From: Candidatus Methylopumilus sp.
GTDB taxonomy: Bacteria > Pseudomonadota > Gammaproteobacteria > Burkholderiales > Methylophilaceae
NCBI GenBank assembly: GCA_026399645.1
Contig: JAPLQN010000025.1
Location: 1 to 32,421 of the forward strand
Reading direction: 5' to 3'
DNA: 32,421 nt
Translations under genes and position numbers: made by a program
The notes under the pieces: model-generated
What the model was told of the DNA's origin: nothing
Databases searched by the model: none
The model's input: only the letters and a program-made list of their open reading frames with translations
Shown: piece after piece, positions 23,177-32,346 of the stretch
Position numbering within the stretch: position 1 is the stretch's first letter
How the letters are laid out: every line of letters starts with the position of its first letter

Positions 23177-23889
23177 GGTTTAAGCCTAAAAGTTCTAGAT
23201 CTTTGTGCAGAATATAACGGGGTTTTAATCAACTTCTTTTTCCATAAAGGTTGAATCGCATTCATACCATGCACCCTCTTTTGTATCACAAGAAAATAAA
23301 AACCTCCTAACATAGGCCACCATCGATCTCCTAGTTTCTCCATAGTATGTATTTTTCTTAGCCACGATTCTTGCTGAATGGGAGGGATATAACATCCCAT
23401 TTTTCCTTCAACCATTTCTAATCCCACGATAGGAAGCCACTCTTTAATTTTACTAAGTGATATAAATTTTGTATTCCAAGGGTAATCAATATCAAAACTT
23501 AAAAGTCTTTTTATCCCCCATAAGCTTACTGGATTAAATCCTGTGATGATGAGACGACCTTCAGGCATAAGAACCCGATGGATCTCTTTCAGTAATTCGT
23601 AAGGCTCGATCATTTGTTCTAATATATGTGGAGCGATAAGCAAATCTACCGAGGCTTCATCAAAAGGTAGCGCTTCGTTTGAGGTCATTAAATCAGGATG
23701 ATTTGAGTTTAATGAAAACTTATTTTGAATGCGTGACTGATCTAAAAAATCAATATCGAAATTACCCATTTGAATCGCATAGAATCCAAACGTATCCATG
23801 ACAACAGGATTTATATAATCATATTCTAACGTAAGTAAATATTGGCCTAAGGGGCTTTTAAACCATTCTAGTGGTGAAATTTTAGGCAT
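23173..23889 (-). CDS. YafS-like class I SAM-dependent methyltransferase
   Basis: The 238-aa protein has a methyltransferase core with the LPFDEASVDLLIAPHILEQ and HRVLMPEGRLIITGFNP segments (about 75-120), matching the later motifs of the Methyltransf_11 fold. The glycine-rich motif I that normally binds SAM is missing: the place reads FYAIQMGNFDIDFLD. E. coli YafS, also between gloB and rnhA, shows the same degeneracy (LLKIGNL) and the same GFNP-S segment, so this is a family trait. Function is unknown; whether it binds SAM at all is open. It heads the yafS-rnhA-dnaQ operon and is divergent from gloB across 43 bp. Confidence 0.88.
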   Translation of the reverse strand: MPKISPLEWFKSPLGQYLLTLEYDYINPVVMDTFGFYAIQMGNFDIDFLDQSRIQNKFSLNSNHPDLMTSNEALPFDEASVDLLIAPHILEQMIEPYELLKEIHRVLMPEGRLIITGFNPVSLWGIKRLLSFDIDYPWNTKFISLSKIKEWLPIVGLEMVEGKMGCYIPPIQQESWLRKIHTMEKLGDRWWPMLGGFYFLVIQKRVHGMNAIQPLWKKKLIKTPLYSAQRSRTFRLKP

Positions 23890-23899
23890 AAAAATATCT

Positions 23900-23905
23900 T
23901 ATAAT
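23900..23905 (+). promoter_or_regulatory. -10 element TATAAT in the yafS / gloB spacer
   Basis: A perfect TATAAT lies 27 bp before the gloB ATG. The self-complementary TTATAA (23899-23904) also gives TATAAG on the minus strand, with TTCATA 18 bp upstream of it as a possible -35 for yafS. The two promoters would overlap and exclude each other. Confidence 0.45.
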
Positions 23906-23932
23906 GATCGAAATACTTTACTATGAATACAA

Positions 23933-24658
23933 ATGACAGGCTACAAAGAAAATCAATTAATTCATATCGATCCTATTGAAGCCTTTCAAGATAATTATAT
24001 TTGGTTAATTCATAACGATCAAAATAGTATAATTGTTGACCCAGGCGACGCTGGGCCAGTCATAAATGCTCTAGAAAGAAAAAATCTTAATCTAGTCGCC
24101 ATCTTAATCACCCACCACCATGCCGATCATATTGGCGGGGTTATGGCGCTTCAAGAGAAATACCCTCATATAAAGATCTTTGCGCCACAAAAAGATAAAT
24201 ATGACTTTGTCAATATAAGCCTTAAAAATGGGGACGAAATTAATATTCCGGAGCTTCAAATAAACTATAAAATAATTGAAATTCCTGGGCATACCCAAGG
24301 TCATATCGCATATTACGATATGAAAAACCTTTTCTGCGGCGATACGCTTTTTGCCTGCGGTTGCGGCAAAATATTTGATGGAACCCATGAGCAAATGTAC
24401 AACTCGTTAAAAAAAATTAGCGCCCTCCCAAAAGAGACAAAAATCTATTGCGCTCACGAATATACTAAAAAAAATATTGCATTTGCCTTGTCGCTTGCTC
24501 CAGATGATATAAATCTAAAGTTAAGAAAAGAATCTCTATCTAATGTAACAAATACCATTCCATCCTCACTCGAGGAAGAATTAAAAACCAATCCTTTTTT
24601 AAAATGTACTTCATTAGAAGCATTTAAAAGTCTTAGAGACCTTAAAGATCAGTATTAA
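23933..24658 (+). CDS. gloB: Hydroxyacylglutathione hydrolase (glyoxalase II)
   Basis: Hydrolyses S-lactoylglutathione, the second step of methylglyoxal detoxification. The 241-aa protein is a metallo-beta-lactamase-fold enzyme with the binuclear metal motif THHHADH (H61, H63, D65, H66), a further His in PGHTQGH, the bridging Asp in FCGDTLF and the His in CAHEYT, which is typical of glyoxalase II. It heads a run of six plus-strand genes, and its TAA overlaps the mltD ATG by one base (TAATG). The gloB-mltD pairing is known from E. coli. Confidence 0.96.
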   Translation: MTGYKENQLIHIDPIEAFQDNYIWLIHNDQNSIIVDPGDAGPVINALERKNLNLVAILITHHHADHIGGVMALQEKYPHIKIFAPQKDKYDFVNISLKNGDEINIPELQINYKIIEIPGHTQGHIAYYDMKNLFCGDTLFACGCGKIFDGTHEQMYNSLKKISALPKETKIYCAHEYTKKNIAFALSLAPDDINLKLRKESLSNVTNTIPSSLEEELKTNPFLKCTSLEAFKSLRDLKDQY

Positions 24659-26064
24659 TGACATCGCCATTTAAATATGTCTTACTTTTTATTTGTATTT
24701 CAGTATCAATGATGCCAAGGGCTTTTGCTGAGAAAAATATTCTAGGAGAGGAAATTAGTATTCTAGATATAGATGTCCTTGATCAAGAAATTAATAAGCT
24801 TAATTCATTAAACTTAAATTCAACCGCCTCGCCTAGCAAAACTCAAAATTACCAAGCCAATAAAGCTGAAATAAATCTGTGGCAACGTATTTATTCTAGA
24901 TATGACATTAAGAATGAAAATAATTCAAGATCTAAGAAATATGAAGATTGGTATTCCGCTCGACCTGAGTATGTAGAAAGGATGATGGATCGAAGTCAGA
25001 AATACCTTTTTTATGTTGTAGGTGAGGTAGAAAAAAGAGGCATGCCATCGGAAATAGCTCTTCTTCCTATGATTGAAAGCGCTTATAACCCTATCGCAAA
25101 CTCAAGGAGCAAGGCTGTGGGTATATGGCAGTTTATTCCATCCACAGGGAGGCTCTATGGCTTAAAGCAAGACTGGTGGCATGATAAAAGACGAAATGTG
25201 GTTGAAGCAACAAATGCAGCGCTTGATTACCTTCAAAAACTTCATACATTATTTGGCTCATGGGATCTTGCATTGGCTGCTTACAATGCTGGTGAAGGTG
25301 CCGTCGGTCGGGCTATAGCTAAAAATAAAGCGAAAGGGTTACCTACTGATTATGCGAACCTTAAACTACCTGGAGAAACAAAGGATTATGTTCCAAAACT
25401 ACAAGCAATTAAAAATATTGTCTCAAACCCAACTCAATACGGACTTTATATAGATCCCATACCTAATAAACCTTACTTTACATCTGTGGAAGCCCCTGCC
25501 GTAATTGATGCAGATCTTGCTGCGAATCTTGCTGAAATTTCTTATGATGAATTTTTACTTTTAAATGCTGAACATAGAAGACCTCTTATTAGAACAAATG
25601 ATAAAACACAACGACTTATTTTGCCAATAAATGCGGCTGATACGTTTGTAAAAAATCTTAGTCAAAATGAAAAACCATTGGTGTCATGGAATATATACCA
25701 ACCAAAACATAATGAAAAAATAAGAGCGATAGCAAATAAATTTGACATGCAAGAAAGTGATCTCATTAAAGCAAATGATCTGAACCCTCAAAAAGCAATC
25801 AAGACCTCTACCATGATGTTAGTAGCCAAAAAAGAAGGTACAGAGTCAAATGCAAATCAAAATATTGATGAGTCAAAAATTCAAAATGATAAAAAGTCTG
25901 AAGGCTCTGTAAAACCGAACAAACACAAGGTAAAATCGGGTGATACACTTAATAAAATTGCCAAAAAATATGAAATAGCTATTGATGAATTAAAAGATAT
26001 GAATCAGATGACTTCTTCAGATATTCAAATCGGAACAATACTTCAACTTCAAAGAAATAATTAA
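24658..26064 (+). CDS. mltD: Membrane-bound lytic murein transglycosylase D
   Basis: Cleaves peptidoglycan strands to 1,6-anhydro-MurNAc ends. The 468-aa protein has a signal peptide (1-24, ending AFA), an SLT domain (about 115-250) with catalytic E140 in LPMIESAYNP and the AVGIWQFIPSTG segment, then one clear LysM at the C-terminus (about 423-466, KVKSGDTLNKIAKKY). A divergent second LysM may lie at about 338-388 (IRAIANKFDMQESDLIKAN). No lipobox cysteine is seen near the signal cleavage site, unlike E. coli MltD, so it may be soluble in the periplasm. It overlaps gloB by one base; the peptide-binding gene follows after 12 bp. Confidence 0.93.
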   Translation: MTSPFKYVLLFICISVSMMPRAFAEKNILGEEISILDIDVLDQEINKLNSLNLNSTASPSKTQNYQANKAEINLWQRIYSRYDIKNENNSRSKKYEDWYSARPEYVERMMDRSQKYLFYVVGEVEKRGMPSEIALLPMIESAYNPIANSRSKAVGIWQFIPSTGRLYGLKQDWWHDKRRNVVEATNAALDYLQKLHTLFGSWDLALAAYNAGEGAVGRAIAKNKAKGLPTDYANLKLPGETKDYVPKLQAIKNIVSNPTQYGLYIDPIPNKPYFTSVEAPAVIDADLAANLAEISYDEFLLLNAEHRRPLIRTNDKTQRLILPINAADTFVKNLSQNEKPLVSWNIYQPKHNEKIRAIANKFDMQESDLIKANDLNPQKAIKTSTMMLVAKKEGTESNANQNIDESKIQNDKKSEGSVKPNKHKVKSGDTLNKIAKKYEIAIDELKDMNQMTSSDIQIGTILQLQRNN

Positions 26065-26076
26065 CTTATAAGACTT

Positions 26077-27711
26077 ATGTATTTCAAATCTATACTCATC
26101 TTCTTTTTTTTGTTTAACTTAACTTCGTGTAGCGACAAAAAAGAAATCGCTTACAACTATGACGGCACTTTTAGTAGTGAAAAAGGTGGCACACTAATCG
26201 ATGCAATGTCTGGAGAGCCAAGTAATCTCATTTCGATGATTGCTGGAGATTCAGCATCATCAGCCATCTCAGGAAATATTTTTAATAAACTGATTAAATA
26301 TGATAAAAATTTAGAGCTAGCACCTGAAATAGCAGAAAAATGGACAATATCAAGCGACCAAAAAACAATTACTTTTCAATTAAAGAAGAATCTTAAATGG
26401 TCTGATGGTCATAATTTAACAAGTGAGGATGTTCTTTTCACATGGAAACTTGTTACCGACGACAAAACGAGAACTCCCTATGGCTCTGATTACAAACTCG
26501 TAGATAAGGCTGAAGCTCCAGATCCTCAGACGTTCAGAGTCGTATATAAACAAGCATATGCGCCAGCTCTAGATAGCTGGGCAACTCTTCAAATTCTTCC
26601 GAAACATATCTTGAAAGATGAAGATATTAATCGTACTTTTTGCTCAAGAAAACCTGTTGGTTCAAGTTATTACAAATTAGCCCAATGGGTTAATGGTGAA
26701 AAATTAACTCTGGAAGCTAGCCCTTCTTCAGTCATGGGCGAACCTAATATAAGCAACTTAACTTCACGCTTCATTCCTGATACATCGTCTCAATTTTTAG
26801 AACTGATCGCTGATAATATTGACCTCATGAATATTAATCCTATTCAATTTGCACGTGTTATTCCTTCCAGACCAGATCTAAAAAATAAATTAGCACTATA
26901 TAAAGAGCTTGGAAATAGTTACACCTATCTTGGCTTTAATTCAAAACATCTCCCATTTAATGATATTAAAGTAAGGCAAGCGATTAACTACGCAATTGAT
27001 AAACAGGAGATTATTGATGGTGTACTTTTAGGATTAGGAGAGCCCGTCGCATCCCCATATAAACCTGGGACTCGATGGAGCGATCAAAAACTTCATCCCT
27101 ACCCTTACGATAAAAATAAGGCACTTAATTTACTTCGTGAGGCAGGCTTTAATGACACAAATCATGATGGTATTTTAGAAAAAGATGGAAAACCTTTCTC
27201 ATTTGAGATTCTCACGAATCAAAATAAACAAAGAGAAATGACCGCAGTCCTTATTCAAAGAAGGCTTAAAGATGTAGGTATTGATGTAAAAATTCGAGTG
27301 ATTGAATGGGCAAGCTTTGTAAATCAATTTATTAAAACTGGTGATTTTGATGCTGTTATTCTTGGCTGGAGTTTATCGCTTGATCCTGATCAATATAATA
27401 TTTGGCATTCGTCTCAACAAAAACCTGGCCAATTTAATTTTATTGGATACAACAATAAAGAAGTTGATCAATTACTTGAAGAAGGTCGTACCGAATTAAA
27501 CCCTGACAAACGAGAAAAAATATATCATGCTTTTTCAAAAATTCTATTAAGCGATAGTCCTGTGATTTATTTGTATGCTGGATATGGTCTAACCGCTATG
27601 AGTAAGCGTATCAAAGGAGTTGAGTCCCCTACGCCGCCCGCTGGAATTGCGTATAATTCATATGAATGGTTTATTCCCTCTACAGTCAGAAGAAATGAAA
27701 TAGCTCAATAA
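26077..27711 (+). CDS. Peptide/opine ABC transporter substrate-binding lipoprotein (SBP_bac_5)
   Basis: Binds the transported solute in the periplasm. The 544-aa protein starts with a lipoprotein signal ending in LTSC (C18) and continues as a family-5 solute-binding protein: GDSASSAISGNIFNKLIKYD near the N-terminus, LKWSDGHNLTSEDVLFTW at about 107-124, and VRQAINYAIDKQEIIDG in the middle. Family members bind oligopeptides, dipeptides, murein peptides or nickel; the ligand cannot be read here. Placement directly behind mltD makes murein peptide recycling an attractive guess. The first permease gene starts 1 bp after its stop. Confidence 0.93.
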   Translation: MYFKSILIFFFLFNLTSCSDKKEIAYNYDGTFSSEKGGTLIDAMSGEPSNLISMIAGDSASSAISGNIFNKLIKYDKNLELAPEIAEKWTISSDQKTITFQLKKNLKWSDGHNLTSEDVLFTWKLVTDDKTRTPYGSDYKLVDKAEAPDPQTFRVVYKQAYAPALDSWATLQILPKHILKDEDINRTFCSRKPVGSSYYKLAQWVNGEKLTLEASPSSVMGEPNISNLTSRFIPDTSSQFLELIADNIDLMNINPIQFARVIPSRPDLKNKLALYKELGNSYTYLGFNSKHLPFNDIKVRQAINYAIDKQEIIDGVLLGLGEPVASPYKPGTRWSDQKLHPYPYDKNKALNLLREAGFNDTNHDGILEKDGKPFSFEILTNQNKQREMTAVLIQRRLKDVGIDVKIRVIEWASFVNQFIKTGDFDAVILGWSLSLDPDQYNIWHSSQQKPGQFNFIGYNNKEVDQLLEEGRTELNPDKREKIYHAFSKILLSDSPVIYLYAGYGLTAMSKRIKGVESPTPPAGIAYNSYEWFIPSTVRRNEIAQ

Positions 27712-27712
27712 A

Positions 27713-28732
27713 ATGCTTAACTATTTAATTAAACGTTTGTTATGGATGATCCCAATGCTCATTGGTATTAGTCTTATTTCTTTTTTTATTATGCACCTTG
27801 CACCGGGTGACATTACCGCATCAGAATCAGCCTTCAATCCAAAAGCATCTGAAGAGTCACGTCAAAAACTAAGGGCGCTTTATAATTTAGATAAACCCCT
27901 GGTTACGCAATATAGTTTATGGTTAAAACGGATTGTAAAATTAGATTTTGGTAATTCATTTGCTTCGCATCAGCGTCCTGTTTTATGGGAAACAAAAGAT
28001 GATAAAGGCAATATCACTAAAGGTATGATTCAAGATGCTCTACCTATAACCCTGATGATTAATTTGATAGGGTTACTTATTATTTTTGTGCTTTCAATAT
28101 TTCTTGGCGTTGTTTCGGCAGTCAATCAAAATCGATGGCCAGACCGACTCATTACCATAATTGTATTCATAGGCTTCGCGGTACCTGGATTTTGGTTAGC
28201 GCTTTTATTAATGTATTGGACTGGGGTCACTCATTCTTGGCTCCCTATTTCAGGCTTACATAGCGTAGGGTATGAAAAGATGGGGCTAATGGCTCAATAC
28301 CTAGATTTAATTAAGCATCTAATATTACCAGTCTTTGTTTCAAGTTTAGGAGGCCTCGCAAGCATTTCACTTTACGTCAGAAATGGAATGTTAGATGTAC
28401 TTCAACAAGAGTTTATTACAACAGCGCGCGCAAAAGGACTCACAGAAAATAAAGTAGTTTATGGCCATGCTTTGAGAAATACATTATTACCTCTCATCAC
28501 TATAGTAGGCCTATCTATTCCAGGCTTGATTGGTGGCTCTGTTATTGGAGAGTCAATTTTTGCAATTTCTGGCATGGGTAAATTATTTTTTGACGCTGTA
28601 TTAATGAGAGATTTTCCAGTGGTAATGGGAATCCTTACGATCGGATCTGTCTTAACGTTGTTTGGAAATTTAATCGCGGACATTGGATATGCTTGGGCCG
28701 ATCCAAGAATTAGGCGAGGTATTACAAATTGA
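27713..28732 (+). CDS. Peptide ABC transporter permease, DppB/OppB type
   Basis: Inner-membrane permease of 339 aa with six expected helices, the first at about 9-29 (LLWMIPMLIGISLISFF). The EAA loop that contacts the ATPase is at 233-256 (TTARAKGL, then HALRN). A hydrophilic loop at about 83-107 is longer than in the shortest relatives. It sits between the binding-protein gene (1-bp gap) and the second permease (overlap of four bases, TTGA). No ATPase gene is adjacent, so it must use an ATPase encoded elsewhere. Confidence 0.94.
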   Translation: MLNYLIKRLLWMIPMLIGISLISFFIMHLAPGDITASESAFNPKASEESRQKLRALYNLDKPLVTQYSLWLKRIVKLDFGNSFASHQRPVLWETKDDKGNITKGMIQDALPITLMINLIGLLIIFVLSIFLGVVSAVNQNRWPDRLITIIVFIGFAVPGFWLALLLMYWTGVTHSWLPISGLHSVGYEKMGLMAQYLDLIKHLILPVFVSSLGGLASISLYVRNGMLDVLQQEFITTARAKGLTENKVVYGHALRNTLLPLITIVGLSIPGLIGGSVIGESIFAISGMGKLFFDAVLMRDFPVVMGILTIGSVLTLFGNLIADIGYAWADPRIRRGITN

Positions 28733-29556
28733 AAATCCTTACGCAAAATCCACTCGCTTTAAGTGGTTTCATTATAATTGTATCTGTTCTTTTTATCGCA
28801 ATATTTGCTCCATGGTTATCGCCATACGATCCAAATTACATTGATATTCATTCCATACTTCTACCCCCTTCTGCCTCGCACTTTATGGGAACTGACGGAC
28901 TAGGAAGAGATGTTTTTTCACGCATGCTTTATGGATCTAGAATTTCACTTTTAGTAGGTATAGTAGCTGTAGGTATCGCTACTGTCATTGGAACGTTTCT
29001 AGGTGCTGTTGCTGGATTTTATCGAGGCTATATCGACTCTATTATCATGCGCTTTGTAGATATTATGTTATCTATTCCTACTTTCTTTCTCATACTTGCA
29101 GTCATTGCGTTTTTAACGCCGTCGATTTGGAACATTATGATTGTGATTGGATTGACTTCCTGGATGGGCGTTACTCGTCTTGTTCGTGCAGAGTTTTTAA
29201 GTCTCAGAAATAGAGAATATATATTAGCAGCGGAAGCTATGGGCGCTTCAGATTATAGGCTTATTTCAAAGCATCTACTCCCTAATAGCCTAACACCTAT
29301 CATCGTAACTTCAGTTTTAGGTATTGCAAGTGCGGTATTAACTGAATCTGGATTGAGTTTTCTTGGGCTTGGGGTTCAAGCTCCACAGTCGTCATGGGGT
29401 AATATTTTGACTGACGGCAAAGAGTATATTCAGTTTGCTTGGTGGCTATCATTATTTCCAGGACTGGCTATTTTGATTACGGTCCTAGGTTATAATTTAC
29501 TTGGTGAAGGCTTAAGGGATTTACTTGATCCTAAAAACAAGAATCAGCAAAAATAA
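28729..29556 (+). CDS. Peptide ABC transporter permease, DppC/OppC type
   Basis: Partner permease of the DppB-type protein; 275 aa, with the N-terminal helix at about 10-30, the family segment [14 protein letters not shown] (52-65), and the EAA loop at 163-186 (LAAEAMGAS, then HLLPN). The C-terminus ([10 protein letters not shown]) is the usual end of these proteins, so it is full length. The start is a TTG overlapping the dppB-type stop (TTGA at 28729-28732); no ATG is near, and translation likely depends on coupling. fabI follows after 8 bp, in the place where dppD/dppF ATPase genes would be expected. Confidence 0.94.
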   Translation: MKILTQNPLALSGFIIIVSVLFIAIFAPWLSPYDPNYIDIHSILLPPSASHFMGTDGLGRDVFSRMLYGSRISLLVGIVAVGIATVIGTFLGAVAGFYRGYIDSIIMRFVDIMLSIPTFFLILAVIAFLTPSIWNIMIVIGLTSWMGVTRLVRAEFLSLRNREYILAAEAMGASDYRLISKHLLPNSLTPIIVTSVLGIASAVLTESGLSFLGLGVQAPQSSWGNILTDGKEYIQFAWWLSLFPGLAILITVLGYNLLGEGLRDLLDPKNKNQQK

Positions 29557-29564
29557 AGGATTAC

Positions 29565-30350
29565 ATGATGGGGTTTTTAACTGGTAAACGAGTTTTAATT
29601 CTTGGTCTTTTAAGTGACCGATCTATTGCATATGGTATTGCTTCTGCAATGAAACGTGAAGGAGCTGAATTAGCTTTTACTTACCAAATGGAAAAGCACG
29701 ATGAGCGCGTAAAAAAACTTGCTCAAGATTTTAATTCAAATATTGTTCTACCTTGCGACGTTTCAAGTGATGAGCAAATCGACAATCTCTTTCCTTTATT
29801 AAAAAAACACTGGGATAAATTAGATGTTATTGTTCATTCACTAGCCTTTGTTACAAGAGAAGCTTTAAATGGAGATTTCGTTCAAGCAACGACCCGCGAA
29901 AACTTTCGCATAGCTCATGATATTAGTTCTTACAGCTTTACAGCCTTAGCTAAAGCAGCACTGCCGATGTTAAGCGAGCATGCAAGTTTACTTACTTTAA
30001 GCTATCTTGGCGCTGAGAGAACAATGCCTAACTATAATGTGATGGGACTTGCCAAAGCAAGTTTAGAAGCTAACGTAAGATATATGTCTCAAAGCTTAGG
30101 GCCAAAAGGTATTAGGGTTAATGCAGTTTCAGCAGGGCCTATTAAAACACTTGCCGCTTCTGGCATTGCTGACTTTGATCGCATGATAGACTTTAATGAG
30201 AAACATGCCGCTTTAAGACGAAATGTGACTATTGAAGAAGTTGGAAATGCAGCTGCTTTTCTATGTAGCGAACTTGCTTCAGGCATCACGGGCGAAATTA
30301 CATATGTAGATGGCGGTATGAATATTACTGCCGCAGGTTCAATCGATTAA
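29565..30350 (+). CDS. fabI: Enoyl-[acyl-carrier-protein] reductase (NADH)
   Basis: Reduces enoyl-ACP in the last step of each fatty-acid elongation cycle. The 261-aa protein is a FabI-type SDR: the nucleotide segment [13 protein letters not shown] (14-26), HSLAF (91-95), the catalytic Y147, Y157 and K164 (Y-x6-K between the last two), and the closing [10 protein letters not shown]. Two ATG codons stand in tandem; the second (29568) matches the usual MGFL start and has AGGA about 8 nt upstream, so it is probably the real one. It ends the gloB-mltD-ABC-fabI run and shares TTAA (30347-30350) with the stop codon of convergent ppiD. FabI is the target of triclosan and isoniazid-like inhibitors. 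Confidence 0.97.
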   Translation: MMGFLTGKRVLILGLLSDRSIAYGIASAMKREGAELAFTYQMEKHDERVKKLAQDFNSNIVLPCDVSSDEQIDNLFPLLKKHWDKLDVIVHSLAFVTREALNGDFVQATTRENFRIAHDISSYSFTALAKAALPMLSEHASLLTLSYLGAERTMPNYNVMGLAKASLEANVRYMSQSLGPKGIRVNAVSAGPIKTLAASGIADFDRMIDFNEKHAALRRNVTIEEVGNAAAFLCSELASGITGEITYVDGGMNITAAGSID

Positions 30351-32242
30351 TTCTTTTGTGTTGTCTCGAAGAATTTTTGATTCACTGATACACTCGCCTT
30401 CGCTTTTAACGCTTTCAGATAAGCGCTCAAATATTCATTAGATAATGCTTCTGTATAGCTAGATGCGAATTCTTTTTTATTTTCTTCATTCTCATCATTT
30501 GGAAATACTGCTTTACTGACTTTAACAATCACGTAACCGTTATTGCCATCGATAAAACCGCTGTAACTAGGAAGCTTGTCTGTAGGCATTTTGTAAGCTT
30601 GATTAATGACAGCCTCGCCCAAGCCTTTTGTATTTTTTCTGTCGACTAAAACTGAAGGTTGCCAAACAATTTTACGTGAAGAATCACTAACAGACTTCAA
30701 GGCTGCCTCACCATCGGTAGCCACTAATTTCTTTGCAGCTTCAAATTTTAAATATTCTTCAATACCGGCTTTAACTTCAGCAAATGGTTTTGTAGATTGC
30801 GCTTTGTAATCAACAACACGGGCAGAAATTAAGTTGTTAGGCGTGACTTCGATCGCTTCAGTATTTCGATGATCCTTAATTGATTCTTTCGTATATATAG
30901 CGTTCATCAATGTTTCATTTTTAAAGAATTTATCTGTGTCGCTACGGCTAATCCATTCAGTTTTTTGAATAGGCAGATTAAATTTTTTCGAAACCCCATC
31001 AAGACTTGATGATTGCTCATACACTTTATTACTAAAATCTTCAGCAAGAGTTGCAAATTTATCTTGTGCTTTTTGGTAGATTATTTCAGCTTTAATTTGT
31101 GACTTGATGGCGTCAAAACCACCGCCCTCACCAATGATTTTTGTCAGTTTAATAATGTGGTAACCAAAATCAGATTCAACAATACTACTAATCTCGTTAA
31201 CTTTCATTGAGAAAACAGCATCATCAAAAGGCTTAACCATCATGCCACGATCAAAGGTACCTAGCTCGCCACCTTTTCTGGCAGATTCAGGATCTTGTGA
31301 ATATTTTGTAGCTAATTCTTCAAATTGCTTAGGATTCTTTTTAACCTGATTTAAGATGTCTTCAGCCTTTGCTTTAGCCTTAGCTTTTTCTGCTGGAGCG
31401 GCATTCTTAGATGAAGCTATTAAAATATGACTTGCTTCCCTTTGCTGCTTATTTTGATATTTATCTGCATTTGTTTTATAAAAAGCTTTCACTTCATCTT
31501 CGGATACATTGATGGTCGGAAGAATGCTTGTTAATGAAAATATAACAAACTCAGCTTTCACTTGTTCAGGCGCTAAAAACTTAGATTTATTTTTGTCATA
31601 AAAATCTTGCATATCTTTTTCAGAAATATTTGCTTTAGACATATATTCTTTTGTTTTGAATTCAGCAACAGTAACTTCCCTTTGCTGTGATGTTACTTTT
31701 AATGTTTCTGTTAAATTATTCGGCGGAATAAATGTAAGTTTTTGCAGTCCATCACGCACTTGCTGAATGAGTAAATCGTTCCTAATACCTTCTTCAAATT
31801 TCTTAGGGTTAAGTTGATTATTTTGTAAGACTTTGTCGTAAAGTTCTTGTGAAAACTTTCCATCTTTTTGAAAATCAGGCATACCTATAATGTATTGGCT
31901 TAATTGTTGATCTGTGATTCTAAATTTAGACTTTTTAATATCATTATTTATTAATTGTTTTGTGATGAGTCCGTCGACTACAGACTCTTTAAATTCGAAT
32001 GAATCAAACATTGCAGGATCTATTTTTTTACCTTCACTCATAATCCGATTGCGAACATTTTCAATCGCACGGTTATATTCTGGTAGTGTAATTTTATAGC
32101 CATCAACTTTGGCGATACTTAAATTATTGCCAGCTTGGTTGAGATATGAATCAATTCCAAACAATGCGAAAGGAATAAGAACAAGCGCCAAAATAACTTG
32201 TGCCGCTTTAGTTTGAGCGTAACTTCTAAATTTATCTAACAT
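30347..32242 (-). CDS. ppiD: Periplasmic chaperone / peptidyl-prolyl isomerase PpiD
   Basis: Membrane-anchored folding helper at the exit of the Sec translocon. The 631-aa protein has a short cytoplasmic N-terminus, one membrane helix (about 14-34, [15 protein letters not shown]), a SurA_N-like chaperone region (36-200), a parvulin domain (266-368, from REASHILI to [11 protein letters not shown]) and a second, degenerate C-terminal part. The length is close to E. coli PpiD (623 aa). The start ATG has AGGAT about 7 nt upstream. Its upstream neighbour is tRNA-Asp on the same strand, an arrangement I recall from other betaproteobacteria. Confidence 0.95.
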   Translation of the reverse strand: MLDKFRSYAQTKAAQVILALVLIPFALFGIDSYLNQAGNNLSIAKVDGYKITLPEYNRAIENVRNRIMSEGKKIDPAMFDSFEFKESVVDGLITKQLINNDIKKSKFRITDQQLSQYIIGMPDFQKDGKFSQELYDKVLQNNQLNPKKFEEGIRNDLLIQQVRDGLQKLTFIPPNNLTETLKVTSQQREVTVAEFKTKEYMSKANISEKDMQDFYDKNKSKFLAPEQVKAEFVIFSLTSILPTINVSEDEVKAFYKTNADKYQNKQQREASHILIASSKNAAPAEKAKAKAKAEDILNQVKKNPKQFEELATKYSQDPESARKGGELGTFDRGMMVKPFDDAVFSMKVNEISSIVESDFGYHIIKLTKIIGEGGGFDAIKSQIKAEIIYQKAQDKFATLAEDFSNKVYEQSSSLDGVSKKFNLPIQKTEWISRSDTDKFFKNETLMNAIYTKESIKDHRNTEAIEVTPNNLISARVVDYKAQSTKPFAEVKAGIEEYLKFEAAKKLVATDGEAALKSVSDSSRKIVWQPSVLVDRKNTKGLGEAVINQAYKMPTDKLPSYSGFIDGNNGYVIVKVSKAVFPNDENEENKKEFASSYTEALSNEYLSAYLKALKAKASVSVNQKFFETTQKN

Positions 32243-32260
32243 TGGATTTATCCTATTATC

Positions 32261-32291
32261 TTTATAGTTTTATGATAAAAAAAGTTGCCAA
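32261..32291 (-). promoter_or_regulatory. Putative ppiD promoter
   Basis: On the minus strand TTGGCA (32286-32291) and TATAAA (32261-32266) are separated by 19 bp, slightly longer than ideal. A start near 32254 would leave a leader of about 12 nt. It lies after the tRNA terminator, so ppiD needs its own promoter and this is the best candidate. Confidence 0.35.
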
Positions 32292-32311
32292 AAAGTTCTC
32301 ACTTAATGAAC

Positions 32312-32338
32312 AAAAAGGCGAATCTTAAGATTCGCCTT
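32312..32338 (-). terminator. Intrinsic terminator of the tRNA-Asp transcript
   Basis: A perfect 10-bp stem (AAGGCGAATC / GATTCGCCTT, loop TTAA; 32315-32338) is followed on the minus strand by a run of T (32312-32316). It starts 8 nt after the tRNA-Asp CCA and is the clearest intrinsic terminator in the window. Confidence 0.9.
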
Positions 32339-32346
32339 AATGATAT

